Positions 29,757-38,945 of a DNA stretch of 64,000 nt are shown here, in pieces. The stretch is from contig NZ_CP083560.1 in NCBI RefSeq assembly GCF_025143825.1, positions 1-64,000 on the forward strand, read 5' to 3'. Each line of letters begins with the position of its first letter. The first letter of the stretch is position 1. The translations under genes were made by a program, and so were the position numbers. A model generated the notes under the pieces. The model was not told the DNA's origin and searched no databases. It saw only the letters and a program-made list of their open reading frames with translations. Source of the stretch: Sulfitobacter sp. S223 (lineage in GTDB: Bacteria > Pseudomonadota > Alphaproteobacteria > Rhodobacterales > Rhodobacteraceae).

Positions 29757-30077
29757 ATGGCCACCGTCTCAGTTACCGATGCTACCTTCGACGCCGAAGT
29801 GAAAAATTCCGACATCCCCGTTGTGGTGGATTTCTGGGCAGAATGGTGTGGCCCATGTAAACAGATCGGCCCCTCACTTGAGGAACTATCCACCGAGATG
29901 GAAGGCAAAGTCAAAATCGTCAAAGTGAACGTTGACGAAAACCCCAACTCTCCCGCCCAGATGGGTGTGCGCGGCATCCCTGCGCTGTTCATCTTCAAAG
30001 GCGGCGAAGTGGTCTCCAACATGGCAGGCGCGCGGCCCAAGGCTGCTCTGCAAAGCTGGATCGAAGAGTCCATCTAA
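29757..30077 (+). CDS. trxA: Thioredoxin 1
   Basis: Thioredoxin is the main cytoplasmic dithiol reductant. The 106-residue product has the active site WCGPC with C31 and C34, the cis-proline segment GIPALFIF, and no signal peptide. The ATG at 29757 follows GGAG with 7-nt spacing; an in-frame ATG at 29745 gives four extra residues and is less likely. It follows addA by 33 bp, as in many alphaproteobacteria, and ends at a strong terminator. Confidence 0.97.
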   Translation: MATVSVTDATFDAEVKNSDIPVVVDFWAEWCGPCKQIGPSLEELSTEMEGKVKIVKVNVDENPNSPAQMGVRGIPALFIFKGGEVVSNMAGARPKAALQSWIEESI

Positions 30078-30100
30078 GACCTCTACAACCCGTAGATTAG

Positions 30101-30130
30101 AAAAGGCGCCCGACATAGGGCGCCTTTTTT
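30101..30130 (+). terminator. Terminator of the tsaE-trxA cluster
   Basis: AAAAGGCGCCC (30101-30111) and GGGCGCCTTTT (30118-30128) form an 11-bp stem with a 6-nt loop followed by a run of six Ts, 23 bp after the trxA stop. Confidence 0.92.
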
Positions 30131-30136
30131 CGTTAA

Positions 30137-31042
30137 CTATACTGGCCAGCCAAACCGCCTAAGGCGCTGGGCGATCATTTCTTCTGCCTCCGGTCGACCG
30201 GCATTGATGCTGTTCTTCTGCCAATACCAATGGATGTAGGCCGCATAATCTGGCGCTGCTGACTGAACAGCGGCGAAACTTGCCGACAGATCATTCATAT
30301 CCGCCTGCACCGCAATATGATGAAAGTCCGCCTTCCGGAACAAAAGCGCCGGTTTGCCGAAAAAGTACCCGTTGAACCCGACGCTGGAATTCTGCGTCAC
30401 CACGTAATCGCAGCGCGCCAACAGGTCGGCCATGCCGCCGGTCTGCACAGTTATCCGCTTGTGCCTCTGTTCAAGCGCTTTCAGCGCTGAAAGCTCTGCA
30501 TCCTTATACCGCTCGTTTGGATGCAAGGCAGCAACCACGTCGCCGCTGGTGTGGGCGAGGCAGTTCTCCACCATCTCAATCGGGCTGCATATCTGGAACG
30601 GGCGATGATCCAGCAATCTGCCCTGTAGTGGGACGTACACCGTGCCATCACGGGTTATTTTCTGTGCAGCATCACCAAACAGACGTTTCTGCCAAAAACC
30701 ATAGAACCGCGCCGCCTCCTTTGCCTCTGATGGATCAGGGTCAAACGGGGCTTGGGACACATCCCACGCCCAGCGCTCAGAGCTTAGTTCGATCTGCCAA
30801 AACGGATAGTGATAAGCACGGCGAAAGCATAATCCCTGTCCATCGGGGGGCGTTTTGATGTGGCTCATCGACCACCCCTCTCTGTCTGGTGCCCCGCGCG
30901 GACCGAATGGAGCGTACATCACTTCCATACCGGCGGCCCTCATGACACCTGCGAGTTTTCCGATAAAATTATGTTTGCCCGCTTGCGCACTCTCGCACAG
31001 CTCTGGCTCCATGTAGAAAGTTACAGTTTCGGGATTGTTCAT
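30137..31042 (-). CDS. Putative capsular-polysaccharide-type GT-B protein
   Basis: This 301-residue soluble protein has a C-terminal segment typical of capsule-synthesis-like GT-B proteins: a TVYVPLQGRLLDHRPFQ strand-loop, VVAALHPNE, and VVTQNSSVGFNGYFFGKPALLFR, which resembles the donor-site loop of KpsS/Capsule_synth families. Catalytic activity and substrate are not known. The open frame extends about 400 nt upstream into the hslV region, so I choose the ATG at 31042 (MNNPETVTFYMEPEL), preceded by GGGG. It stands alone between trxA, which converges, and hslV, which diverges. Confidence 0.62.
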   Translation of the reverse strand: MNNPETVTFYMEPELCESAQAGKHNFIGKLAGVMRAAGMEVMYAPFGPRGAPDREGWSMSHIKTPPDGQGLCFRRAYHYPFWQIELSSERWAWDVSQAPFDPDPSEAKEAARFYGFWQKRLFGDAAQKITRDGTVYVPLQGRLLDHRPFQICSPIEMVENCLAHTSGDVVAALHPNERYKDAELSALKALEQRHKRITVQTGGMADLLARCDYVVTQNSSVGFNGYFFGKPALLFRKADFHHIAVQADMNDLSASFAAVQSAAPDYAAYIHWYWQKNSINAGRPEAEEMIAQRLRRFGWPV

Positions 31043-31086
31043 ATCCCCAAAGCTAGCGGCGACAAGCTGCCGCAACAAGGGCTGGC

Positions 31087-31115
31087 CTTGTTCCTCTGGC
31101 ACGCGCACGCCATAT
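31087..31115 (+). promoter_or_regulatory. Possible RpoH (sigma-32) promoter of hslVU
   Basis: CTTGTT at 31087-31092 is followed by 15 bp and CGCCATAT at 31108-31115. Compared with the heat-shock consensus (CTTGAA and CCCCATNT), the -10 octamer differs at one fixed position and the -35 at two. It lies 24-52 bp upstream of the hslV ATG, and hslVU is a classic RpoH target. Prediction only. Confidence 0.42.
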
Positions 31116-31138
31116 AGAATGCAAGAAACGGAGGCATT

Positions 31139-31696
31139 ATGGCACAGAGCGAATTTCCAGGTTGGCACGGCACAACCATCATTGGTGTGAAAAAGGGCGG
31201 CGAAGTCGTGATTGCGGGGGACGGGCAGGTGAGCCTTGGCCAGACCGTGATCAAAGGCACTGCGCGCAAGGTACGCAGGCTGTCGCCCGGCGGATATGAT
31301 GTGGTCGTCGGTTTTGCCGGCTCTACCGCTGATGCCTTCACCCTGCTTGAGCGGCTTGAGGCCAAGCTTGAGGCCACACCCGGACAGTTGCAGCGCGCAA
31401 GTGTCGAGCTGGCAAAAGACTGGCGCACCGACAAATACCTGCAAAAGCTAGAAGCGATGCTGATTGTCACAGATGGCACAGAGCTTCTTATCATTACTGG
31501 CGCTGGCGACGTGCTTGAGCCAGAGCATAACATTGCAGCAATTGGATCTGGCGGAAATTTCGCCCTAGCTGCCGCGCGTGGATTGATCGACAGCGACCGC
31601 GACGCCGAAGCAGTGGCACGTGATGCGATGAAAATCGCCTCTGACATTTGCGTTTACACCAACGGCAACCTGACCGTGGAGAAAATCAAAGCATGA
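31139..31696 (+). CDS. hslV: ATP-dependent protease peptidase subunit HslV
   Basis: HslV is the proteasome-like peptidase of the HslVU (ClpQY) protease. The 185-residue product contains the processing site before [10 protein letters not shown], making Thr12 the likely catalytic N-terminal threonine after propeptide removal. It also has KVRRL and the [14 protein letters not shown] segment. Length is typical. CGGAGG precedes the ATG. Its stop overlaps the hslU start (ATGA). A heat-shock-like promoter lies just upstream. Confidence 0.97.
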   Translation: MAQSEFPGWHGTTIIGVKKGGEVVIAGDGQVSLGQTVIKGTARKVRRLSPGGYDVVVGFAGSTADAFTLLERLEAKLEATPGQLQRASVELAKDWRTDKYLQKLEAMLIVTDGTELLIITGAGDVLEPEHNIAAIGSGGNFALAAARGLIDSDRDAEAVARDAMKIASDICVYTNGNLTVEKIKA

Positions 31697-33000
31697 CTGA
31701 TCTGACCCCCCGTGAAATCGTCTCCGAACTGGACCGCTACATCATTGGCCAGAATGACGCGAAACGCGCCGTTGCCGTGGCGCTTCGTAACCGCTGGCGG
31801 CGCAAACAACTGTCTGATGATCTGCGCGATGAAGTATATCCAAAGAACATCCTGATGATCGGCCCCACCGGCGTCGGCAAGACCGAGATCAGCCGCCGTC
31901 TGGCAAAACTGGCACGTGCGCCCTTCCTGAAGGTCGAGGCGACGAAGTTCACCGAAGTGGGTTATGTTGGCCGCGATGTGGAACAGATCATTCGTGATCT
32001 GCTGGATGCTGCCATCGCGATGACCCGTGAACACATGCGCGAAGACGTAAAGGCAAAAGCACAAAAAGCGGCCGAAGAGCGCGTGATTGACGCCATTGCT
32101 GGCCCTGACGCCCGTGAAGGCACACGCGATATGTTCCGCAAAAAGCTGCAAGATGGTCAGCTGGACGATACCATCATTGAGCTTGAGGTAGCAGATACAT
32201 CTAACCCGTTCTCCGCTATGGAAATTCCCGGACAGCCCGGGGGCGGAATGGGAATGATGAACATCGGTGATATCTTTGGCAAAGCCATGGGTGGTCGCAC
32301 GAGCAAGAAGCGGCTTTCGGTTGCAGATAGCTATGATGTCCTGGTTGGAGAAGAAGCTGACAAGCTGCTGGATGACGAAACCGTCACCCGCGCCGCCATT
32401 GAAGCGGTTGAGCAGAACGGCATCGTGTTTCTGGACGAGATCGACAAGGTCTGTACCCGCGCCGACGCGCGCGGCGGGGATGTCAGCCGCGAAGGTGTAC
32501 AGCGCGATTTGCTGCCACTGATCGAAGGCACGACTGTCAGCACAAAACATGGTCCGGTAAAGACAGATCACGTGCTGTTCATCGCCTCCGGTGCGTTTCA
32601 TATCGCTAAACCGTCCGATCTGCTGCCTGAGCTTCAGGGCCGGTTGCCCATTCGTGTGGAACTACGCGCGCTGACCGAAGAAGATTTCGTCCGCATCCTG
32701 ACCGAGACCGACAATGCGCTGACGCTGCAGTATACCGCGCTGATGGGCACCGAAGAGGTTGAGGTAAGCTTTACCGAGGACGGGATCGCTGCACTGGCCA
32801 AGATCGCAGCGGACGTGAACCAATCGGTAGAAAATATCGGCGCACGCAGGCTGTACACCGTGATGGAACGGGTGTTCGAAGAGCTTAGCTTTACCGCGCC
32901 GGACCGTGGCGGGGATAAGATTGTCGTGGACGCCGGATTTGTGGACACCAATCTGGGTGAGCTTGTAAAATCCACCGATCTCAGCCGCTACGTGCTTTAA
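31693..33000 (+). CDS. hslU: ATP-dependent protease ATPase subunit HslU
   Basis: HslU is the AAA+ unfoldase that feeds substrates to HslV. The 435-residue product has Walker A GPTGVGKT at 57-64, Walker [12 protein letters not shown] near residue 244, an intermediate (I) domain between them, and the sensor-2 region [18 protein letters not shown]. The start [14 protein letters not shown] at 31693 overlaps the hslV stop; the frame is open 45 nt further upstream inside hslV. It ends 14 nt before a 10-bp palindrome. Confidence 0.97.
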   Translation: MTDLTPREIVSELDRYIIGQNDAKRAVAVALRNRWRRKQLSDDLRDEVYPKNILMIGPTGVGKTEISRRLAKLARAPFLKVEATKFTEVGYVGRDVEQIIRDLLDAAIAMTREHMREDVKAKAQKAAEERVIDAIAGPDAREGTRDMFRKKLQDGQLDDTIIELEVADTSNPFSAMEIPGQPGGGMGMMNIGDIFGKAMGGRTSKKRLSVADSYDVLVGEEADKLLDDETVTRAAIEAVEQNGIVFLDEIDKVCTRADARGGDVSREGVQRDLLPLIEGTTVSTKHGPVKTDHVLFIASGAFHIAKPSDLLPELQGRLPIRVELRALTEEDFVRILTETDNALTLQYTALMGTEEVEVSFTEDGIAALAKIAADVNQSVENIGARRLYTVMERVFEELSFTAPDRGGDKIVVDAGFVDTNLGELVKSTDLSRYVL

Positions 33001-33014
33001 GGTCTTCCCATTCT

Positions 33015-33043
33015 CCCATGCGCCGGCAATCTAGGCGCATGGG
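33015..33043 (+). other. Palindrome downstream of hslU containing the MFS start codon
   Basis: CCCATGCGCC (33015-33024) and GGCGCATGGG (33034-33043) form a perfect 10-bp stem with a 9-nt loop. A T-rich stretch (TATTTACGTTTCCTTTT) follows, so it could terminate hslVU transcription. Both candidate ATG codons of the following MFS gene (33018 and 33039) are inside the arms, one in each. Confidence 0.7.
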
Positions 33044-34262
33044 CTATTTACGTTTCCTTTTAGATAACCGCCTGTTCCTGCTGGCCGGTTTCCTTCTGAC
33101 CTTCACATCGTCATTCGGACAAACGTATTTCATCTCGCTCTTCGCGGGTGAGATTAAGGATACTTTCGGACTAAGCGATGGGGGCTGGGGCGGAATCTAT
33201 ACGATTGGCACCACGCTATCGGCGGTGACAATGATCTGGGCCGGCGCCCTGACAGACCGTTTTCGTGTCCGGCATCTGTCGTTTTGGGTGATGGTATTGC
33301 TGGCAGTTGCCTGTCTGGCGATGGCGGTGGTGCCTAACGGCTTTCTTCTGGTCTTTGTGATCTACGCTTTGCGGCTCATGGGGCAGGGCATGTTGTCACA
33401 GCTGGGCGCTTTGGCAATGTCACGTTGGTTTATCGCCGCGCGCGGTCGGGCGCTTTCGCTCTCTTCTATGGGGTTTGCTGTGGGTCAGGCGACCCTTCCT
33501 GTCGTGTTTGTGGCACTACTGGTAACGGTACAATGGCGAAGTCTGTGGCTGATAGCCGCAGTGGGTATCGTGCTTCTGATCCCTCTAATGCAAATTTTGC
33601 TAAAGCAAGAACGCACACCGCAGTCGATGGCAGACGGGACACAAAGCGTTGGTATGTGCACGCAGCATTGGACAAGGGGACAGATGCTGCGACATCCGTT
33701 GTTTTACATCCTCATCCCGCTAGTTCTGGGTCCTTCTGCATGGGGAACGGCCTTGTTCTTTCAGCAGGTGCACCTGACGGAGGTAAAGGGTTGGAGCCTT
33801 GTTTCCTATGTCGCCTTGATGCCAGTCTACACAGTCGCCAGCATTACCTTCACCTTCATCACCGGCTGGGCCATTGACCGCTTTGGCGTGAAATGGATTG
33901 TACCGTTCCAAATGGTGCCTTTCGGCATCTCGTTTCTTGTACTTGCCTATGCCGACACGATCTTTATGGCCGGTTTTGGCCTTGTGATTTTCGGAGTCGG
34001 GCAGGGGATGCAAGGCACAGCGACCTCTGCTTTCTGGGCCGTTTTTTATGGTACTCGGCATTTGGGTGCAATCAAGGCGGCGGCGGCGGCCTTGATGGTA
34101 TTTGGTTCGGCTATCGGGCCGGGAATCACAGGTGCGTTGATTGATTTCGGCATAGATTTTCCGGACCAGATGATCCCGATCGCGTTTTTCTACTTTGTCG
34201 GCGCGCTTTTGGCAGGGCTTGGTATCCTGCGTTACCAGCGTGACCTACCGGTGACGGCGTAG
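33039..34262 (+). CDS. Major facilitator superfamily transporter
   Basis: This 407-residue integral membrane protein has about twelve hydrophobic segments and MFS features: DRFRVRHL after TM2, in the place of the loop 2-3 motif, and a repeat in the second half (WAIDRFGVKWIV). It is likely a proton- or ion-coupled transporter; the substrate cannot be told. The start is uncertain: ATG at 33039 has a weak AGG four bases before it, ATG at 33018 has none, and both lie in a hairpin. Its last 18 bp overlap the convergent Smr-domain gene. Confidence 0.85.
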   Translation: MGYLRFLLDNRLFLLAGFLLTFTSSFGQTYFISLFAGEIKDTFGLSDGGWGGIYTIGTTLSAVTMIWAGALTDRFRVRHLSFWVMVLLAVACLAMAVVPNGFLLVFVIYALRLMGQGMLSQLGALAMSRWFIAARGRALSLSSMGFAVGQATLPVVFVALLVTVQWRSLWLIAAVGIVLLIPLMQILLKQERTPQSMADGTQSVGMCTQHWTRGQMLRHPLFYILIPLVLGPSAWGTALFFQQVHLTEVKGWSLVSYVALMPVYTVASITFTFITGWAIDRFGVKWIVPFQMVPFGISFLVLAYADTIFMAGFGLVIFGVGQGMQGTATSAFWAVFYGTRHLGAIKAAAAALMVFGSAIGPGITGALIDFGIDFPDQMIPIAFFYFVGALLAGLGILRYQRDLPVTA

Positions 34263-34838
34263 ATAGACGTAATAAGCACCGCCACCGCCATGGCTCACAT
34301 GCGCTTGAGCCACCTGAAGGACTACAGACTTCATCGGTTGCATAGACAACCACTGCGGCACTTGGTGCCGTAGGACGCCATGACGAACAGGTATCGGGCC
34401 ACCTTCGTCACGCTGCTTTCCCTTGCCTGTCACAACAAGGATCAGGCGCTTGCCCTGTGCGTGCGCGTTCATGACGAAACCGGTCAAAACCGGATGTGCG
34501 CGGTCCAGCGTCATACCGTGCAAATCAATCTTCCCTTCTGGCCGCAATTTGCCGCGCTTGAGCTTACCAAAAGACTTCTGATCCATTTGCACAGGCGCTT
34601 GGCGGATCTGATCATGGATGGCTGGAGCCAGATTATGCGCGGGCGAACGGGAAGGCGGGTTAGGTTTGCCCAGAATGACCGACTTGGCCTTGCGAATATT
34701 GCGCGGCGCAGGGGCGGGCAGGCTGGAATCCTTTTCAAACCGCTTCACTTCCAGATTGCTGCGCTCAATTCTTTCGGTTTTCGCGCGAACGCGGTCCCAA
34801 AGCTCTTGATCCTCTGCGCTAAGCCTGCGGCGGGTCAT
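34245..34838 (-). CDS. Smr-domain protein
   Basis: The 197-residue product has a basic N-terminal half rich in Lys and Arg, and a C-terminal Smr domain with the diagnostic KIDLHGMTLDRAH, LILVVTGKGK and a Gly-rich end (SHGGGGAYYVYLRR). Smr domains bind or cut nucleic acids and are found in MutS2; here there is no MutS part. It shares ATGA with the upstream mltA stop, and is the last gene of the reverse Tim44-mltA-smr operon. Confidence 0.9.
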   Translation of the reverse strand: MTRRRLSAEDQELWDRVRAKTERIERSNLEVKRFEKDSSLPAPAPRNIRKAKSVILGKPNPPSRSPAHNLAPAIHDQIRQAPVQMDQKSFGKLKRGKLRPEGKIDLHGMTLDRAHPVLTGFVMNAHAQGKRLILVVTGKGKQRDEGGPIPVRHGVLRHQVPQWLSMQPMKSVVLQVAQAHVSHGGGGAYYVYLRRHR

Positions 34839-35896
34839 ATCGCGCTTTCCGGAAGCAGGGCATAGGCGCGCTGTATCGGCATCAGAACCAGCAAGCGTCC
34901 CGGATCACGCAGGGTTCCGGCCAGCCGCCCTGCCTTATCTCCGGTACCAAAAAATACGTCGGCGCGCTGGGCGCCCTTAATGGCGGAGCCGGTATCTTGC
35001 GCAATCATCAACCTTCTCAAAGGAGATTTGCCGTCTTTTTCGATCCAGACCGGCGCTCCGAGCGGAATGAACTTGGGATCAACCGCAACGGACCGCATCG
35101 TGGTGATCGACCGATTCATCGCCCCCAAAGGCCCCTTATCAGCAGGAACTTTGCTGACCTCGCGGAAAAAAACATAGGACGGATTGTGATACAGTAATTC
35201 TTGCCCGTCTTCTGGGTTGCGCCGAACCCAGTTCTTGATGACCTGCGCGCTCACTTGATGCGGCTCATAAACGCCCCGGCGGACCAGTTCCTTACCTATC
35301 GAACGGTAGTTGTGCCCGTTCGAGCCACGATACCCGACACGCACGGCGGTCCCGTCGCTCAGCCGGATACGACCAGAGCCTTGGATCTGAAGAAAGAACA
35401 GCTCAACCGGATCGTCGACATAAGCGATGACCAGATCACGTCCATCCATCACACCAGTCTCAAGAATATCGCGTCGGGTAAGCCATGGCCGGTTCTGCCG
35501 TGCCTCTTGTGGCATCTTGTAAACCGGATAGCTGAAACGAGGTGTCGGGGTAAGCGATCCATCAAGTTCGGGTTCGAAATAGCCGGTGAACAGGGCGTCC
35601 TGCCCATCCTCGATCAGGACCGGACGGAACAGAAGCTCGAAAAACTCGCGCGGGTCAGGGCCAGATCGGGCAAACGTACAGATTGAGCGCCAGTCGGGAT
35701 CTTTCATATCCTGGCAGGTGTTCAGAAACGTTTCAAACGCTGCCGCGTGATCATCCTGCGCCCAACCATCCAATTGGTCAAAGGACAGGATGTTATATTT
35801 GACCTCAGACGCCAAAGGCCCCGCCAGCAGCGAGGCCCAGAGTGTGGCAGTGATGCGAAGCGCGCATGCTACCCGTCTGTAGAAACCAAGAACCAA
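34835..35896 (-). CDS. mltA: Membrane-bound lytic murein transglycosylase A
   Basis: MltA cleaves the MurNAc-GlcNAc bond of peptidoglycan, releasing 1,6-anhydro-MurNAc products. The 353-residue product has an N-terminal hydrophobic export signal, the MltA barrel (LFTGYFEPELDGS, FFLQIQGSGRIRL) and the 3D-domain end with AQDTGSAIKGAQRADVFFG, which holds the catalytic aspartate region. No lipobox is obvious. I read a TTG start at 35896 that overlaps the end of the Tim44-like gene by 28 nt; there is no better in-frame start before the signal region. It could supply muropeptides recycled through AmgK/MurU. Confidence 0.92.
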   Translation of the reverse strand: MVLGFYRRVACALRITATLWASLLAGPLASEVKYNILSFDQLDGWAQDDHAAAFETFLNTCQDMKDPDWRSICTFARSGPDPREFFELLFRPVLIEDGQDALFTGYFEPELDGSLTPTPRFSYPVYKMPQEARQNRPWLTRRDILETGVMDGRDLVIAYVDDPVELFFLQIQGSGRIRLSDGTAVRVGYRGSNGHNYRSIGKELVRRGVYEPHQVSAQVIKNWVRRNPEDGQELLYHNPSYVFFREVSKVPADKGPLGAMNRSITTMRSVAVDPKFIPLGAPVWIEKDGKSPLRRLMIAQDTGSAIKGAQRADVFFGTGDKAGRLAGTLRDPGRLLVLMPIQRAYALLPESAI

Positions 35897-36525
35897 TTTG
35901 GATCATCCGAGCCCATGATGCGGGCAAAAACCCACGTGTCTTTTTGTTTTTTAGCATCAGTGATGCTGCCTTCGACAATCTCGCCTTCCGCATTGCGGAC
36001 GGCCTGTGTCAACTCGGCCACAAATCGCAGAGTCATTTCGGCCTCTTTTGTCTCTGGATCAAGCGTCACATTCTCCAACGCCATTTCACGTACGCCGATG
36101 AAGTTTGCTTCAATCGTCAGGCCCTGATCTTCACGCGCAGCCACACCGTCCACAAAGCTTTCGTAGATTTCCTCGGTCAGGAACGGCTTGATATCGTCAA
36201 GCTCGCCCCGCTCATAGCCCATGACGATCATCTCATATGCGCCACGGCCGCCCGCCAAAAATTCTGTGACGTTGAACGAAGGCTCAAGCCTTTTCATTTC
36301 GGCCAAGGCGCGGGCCTGTGGCGATCCTTCGTCAAAGTGGTCCGTGATATCAAGGTCAGGTCCGCCTTCGATCACTTCGAACGCAGGTCCCTTGCGTGGC
36401 ACCGGTGGCACCTGCACAGGCGGTTTTTCAAAACCTTCTCTCGTCCCTAGAACATTTTTCAGCCGCAAGATCAGAAAAACCGCAATCGCGGCAAGAACCA
36501 GAAGCTGGATAAGCGGTGAATTCAT
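35869..36525 (-). CDS. Tim44/TimA family membrane-associated adaptor
   Basis: This 218-residue protein has one N-terminal transmembrane helix (LIQLLVLAAIAVFLILRL), a proline-rich linker, and a C-terminal Tim44-like domain (FLAGGRGAYEMIVMGYERGELDDIKPFLTEEIYESF split over about residues 90-125). Alphaproteobacterial members are related to mitochondrial Tim44, but their bacterial role is not settled; a membrane adaptor role is likely. It is the first gene of the reverse operon with mltA and smr, and is divergent from fxsA. Confidence 0.88.
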   Translation of the reverse strand: MNSPLIQLLVLAAIAVFLILRLKNVLGTREGFEKPPVQVPPVPRKGPAFEVIEGGPDLDITDHFDEGSPQARALAEMKRLEPSFNVTEFLAGGRGAYEMIVMGYERGELDDIKPFLTEEIYESFVDGVAAREDQGLTIEANFIGVREMALENVTLDPETKEAEMTLRFVAELTQAVRNAEGEIVEGSITDAKKQKDTWVFARIMGSDDPNWFLVSTDG

Positions 36526-36629
36526 GTTGACCTCTTGGGGACTAGGCGTGGAAACAATCGTCTAAGCACCTTATGTAGGTGCCAAGGGGGCTCAAGTCCA
36601 CTGTAGCCCCCGTGAAAGGAAGCAAATAC

Positions 36630-37118
36630 ATGTGGCTTTTAATCGCATTTATCGCCGTACCGGTGATTGAGATCGCCCTGTTCATACAAGTTGGCGGGTT
36701 TATCGGGCTTTGGCCTACATTGCTGATCGTCATATTAACCGCCCTCGCAGGCACGTATCTGGTCCGCAGTCAGGGCCGTTTGGCGCTGGGTCAGTTGCAG
36801 AATTCATTTAATGAGTTGCGCGACCCGACAGAACCGCTGGTGCATGGGGCAATGATTCTGTTTTCTGGCGCGCTGCTGCTGACGCCCGGATTTTTTACAG
36901 ATGCCGTCGGTTTCGCGCTGCTGATACCCGCAGTCCGAAAAGCAGCGTTCAAAGCCATTCGTGCCCGCGTTAAGGTTCAAACCTTTGGCACGCCTGGTTC
37001 CGGTCAGCGCCCACCACAGCATGATCCGCGGGGTGGCGGTGATGTGATTGACGGTGAATTTATCGAATTACCCGATAGTGACGCGCCCAAAGGGTCCTCG
37101 GGTTGGACAAAACACTAA
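36630..37118 (+). CDS. fxsA: FxsA family membrane protein
   Basis: The 162-residue product has the FxsA layout: a short N-terminal membrane region (WLLIAFIAVPVIEIALFIQVGGFIG), a second pair of hydrophobic segments (LFSGALLLTPGFFTDAVGFALLIP) and a polar C-terminal tail. FxsA was named for suppression of F exclusion of phage T7; its normal role is unclear. The ATG at 36630 follows AAGGAAG; the open frame upstream is not used. The secB gene follows after 73 bp. Confidence 0.9.
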   Translation: MWLLIAFIAVPVIEIALFIQVGGFIGLWPTLLIVILTALAGTYLVRSQGRLALGQLQNSFNELRDPTEPLVHGAMILFSGALLLTPGFFTDAVGFALLIPAVRKAAFKAIRARVKVQTFGTPGSGQRPPQHDPRGGGDVIDGEFIELPDSDAPKGSSGWTKH

Positions 37119-37191
37119 GCGATTGAGCGCTTGGAACTGACCTGCTAAGCGTTCTGCATCAAATTTTAACCTCCAAAGAGGAGAGCCGTTC

Positions 37192-37674
37192 ATGGCCGAA
37201 GCCGAAGCACAATCCCAAAAAGCACCACAACTGCGCGTTTTGGGTCAATTCATTCGTGATATGTCTTTTGAAAATATTATGGCCCAAAAGGGTGCGCCAA
37301 GTGACGTGCAGCCTGATGTGCAGGTTCAGGTGAACCTTGATGCGAAAAAACGTTCTGCTGAAAATCAGTACGAATCTTCGATCAAGCTGAATGTAACGTC
37401 CAAAGCCAAGGGCGGAGATACCACCCTTTTCGCGCTTGAGATCGATTATGTCGGCATTTTTGACATTCAGGACGTGCCTGAAGACCAGTTGCACCCTTTT
37501 CTGCTGATCGAATGCCCCCGCATGATCTTCCCGTTCCTGCGCCGTATTGTCAGCGACGTGACACGCGACGGTGGCTTCCCGCCGCTGAACCTTGAGAACA
37601 TCGACTTTGTTGCGCTTTACCGTAACGAAATCGCGCGCCGTCAGGCGTCCGAAGGTGCGAAAGCAGACGCTTAA
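37192..37674 (+). CDS. secB: Protein-export chaperone SecB
   Basis: SecB keeps pre-proteins unfolded and delivers them to SecA. The 160-residue product has the typical QLRVLGQFIRDMSFENI N-terminus, beta-rich core and LLIECPRMIFPFLRRIVSDVTRDGGFPPL segment. AAAGAGGAG precedes the ATG. It lies 4 bp from the end of the convergent dnaQ gene, with no hairpin between them. The secB-dnaQ-coaE-aroE-maf neighbourhood is typical of alphaproteobacterial origin regions. Confidence 0.97.
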   Translation: MAEAEAQSQKAPQLRVLGQFIRDMSFENIMAQKGAPSDVQPDVQVQVNLDAKKRSAENQYESSIKLNVTSKAKGGDTTLFALEIDYVGIFDIQDVPEDQLHPFLLIECPRMIFPFLRRIVSDVTRDGGFPPLNLENIDFVALYRNEIARRQASEGAKADA

Positions 37675-37678
37675 AAAA

Positions 37679-38365
37679 TTAGGCTTTTAGCCACAAAGGA
37701 TCGCCGCCCAAGTTGCTGACAAACTCAGCGTGGGCGGCGATTTCTTTTTCAGAAAGCCGTGATGGCAGCGGGGTAGGGCGCGGACGCGGGGTCCACTCAC
37801 TTTGCGCATCACCTTCTTTCGGCTCTGCTCGGGTCGAGAGCGCAAAATCAGGTTGTTTGCCGCCAATCAGCTCAAGATAGACTTCGGCCAGAATTTCACT
37901 GTCCAGCAAAGCGCCGTGCAGTGTACGGGACGAGTTATCAATGCCAAAACGGCGGCATAATGCGTCCAGAGAAGACGGCGAGCCCGGGAATTTCTTACGA
38001 GCGATGGCCAGCGTATCAACTGCCTGCTCCCACGGAATTTCGCGCAGACCCATTTTCGACAGCTCGAAGTTCAGAAACTTGATATCGAAAGCTGCGTTGT
38101 GGATGATCAGCTTGCTGTCACCTATGAAATCCACAAAAGCCTGACCAATATGCACAAACTTGGGTTTGTCGCGCAAGAAATCATCACCCAGTCCGTGCAC
38201 TTCAAACGCCTCTTGTGGCATGCCACGTTCCGGATTGATGTATTGGTGATAGGTGTTGCCGGTAGCAACATGCCGCATCAGCTCAACCGCGCCAATTTCA
38301 ACGATGCGGTCGCCTGTATGGGGATCAAATCCTGTGGTTTCTGTATCTAGGACGATCTCACGCAT
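37679..38365 (-). CDS. dnaQ: DNA polymerase III epsilon subunit (proofreading exonuclease)
   Basis: DnaQ supplies the 3'-5' proofreading exonuclease of DNA polymerase III. The 228-residue product has the DnaQ-type motifs: ExoI with D7 and E9 in DTETTGFDP, ExoII HNAAFDIKFLNFEL, and the ExoIII-epsilon HGALLDSEILAEVY. A C-terminal clamp or polymerase-binding region follows. Its ATG lies 8 nt inside the end of coaE. It is the last gene of the maf-aroE-coaE-dnaQ operon, which runs away from the likely origin. Confidence 0.96.
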   Translation of the reverse strand: MREIVLDTETTGFDPHTGDRIVEIGAVELMRHVATGNTYHQYINPERGMPQEAFEVHGLGDDFLRDKPKFVHIGQAFVDFIGDSKLIIHNAAFDIKFLNFELSKMGLREIPWEQAVDTLAIARKKFPGSPSSLDALCRRFGIDNSSRTLHGALLDSEILAEVYLELIGGKQPDFALSTRAEPKEGDAQSEWTPRPRPTPLPSRLSEKEIAAHAEFVSNLGGDPLWLKA

Positions 38366-38945
38366 GAAGCTGGCTCCGGATTTCTTTCACTATGTCTTGC
38401 ACCTGTGCCGCTGCGTGTTCAAGGGTATCGGTCTCAATCACATAGGTCGCGCGGGCGCATTTTTCGGCTGCGGGCATTTGTTTGGCTTTGATCGCAAGGA
38501 ACTGTTCACGGGTCATCGTGCCGCGTTCCATAACGCGCGCTTCCTGCGTGGCGTCATCCGTTACAACACAGGCGGTTGCGTCGACACGGGCATCTCCGCC
38601 TGTCTCAAACAACAAAGGAATGTCGAGCACAACAATATCTGCCTGCGTCTGTGCAAGGAACGTGGCGCGGTCTTGCCCAACCAATGGATGTACAATCGCT
38701 TCAATCTGTTTGAGCGCTGCAGGATCGCGCCCAATGATCTCTTTCAACGCAGAACGGGACACGGCGCCATCAATCACAGCATCAGGAAATGCTGCCTTAA
38801 AAGGGGCCACCGCCGCACCGCCTTTGGCATAAAGTCGATGCACCGCTGCATCCGCATCCCACAGCGCGCATCCGTGATCTACAAACATCTGCGCCGTTGT
38901 TGATTTGCCCATCCCGATGGACCCGGTGAGACCCAGCAAAAACAT
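38358..38945 (-). CDS. coaE: Dephospho-CoA kinase
   Basis: CoaE phosphorylates dephospho-CoA in the last step of coenzyme A synthesis. The 195-residue product has the P-loop GLTGSIGMGKST at 5-16, DADAAVHRLY near residues 31-40, and PLLFETGGD. The ATG at 38945 shares one base with the aroE stop (TGATG); a TTG one codon upstream is possible. It overlaps dnaQ by 8 nt. Confidence 0.96.
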   Translation of the reverse strand: MFLLGLTGSIGMGKSTTAQMFVDHGCALWDADAAVHRLYAKGGAAVAPFKAAFPDAVIDGAVSRSALKEIIGRDPAALKQIEAIVHPLVGQDRATFLAQTQADIVVLDIPLLFETGGDARVDATACVVTDDATQEARVMERGTMTREQFLAIKAKQMPAAEKCARATYVIETDTLEHAAAQVQDIVKEIRSQLHA

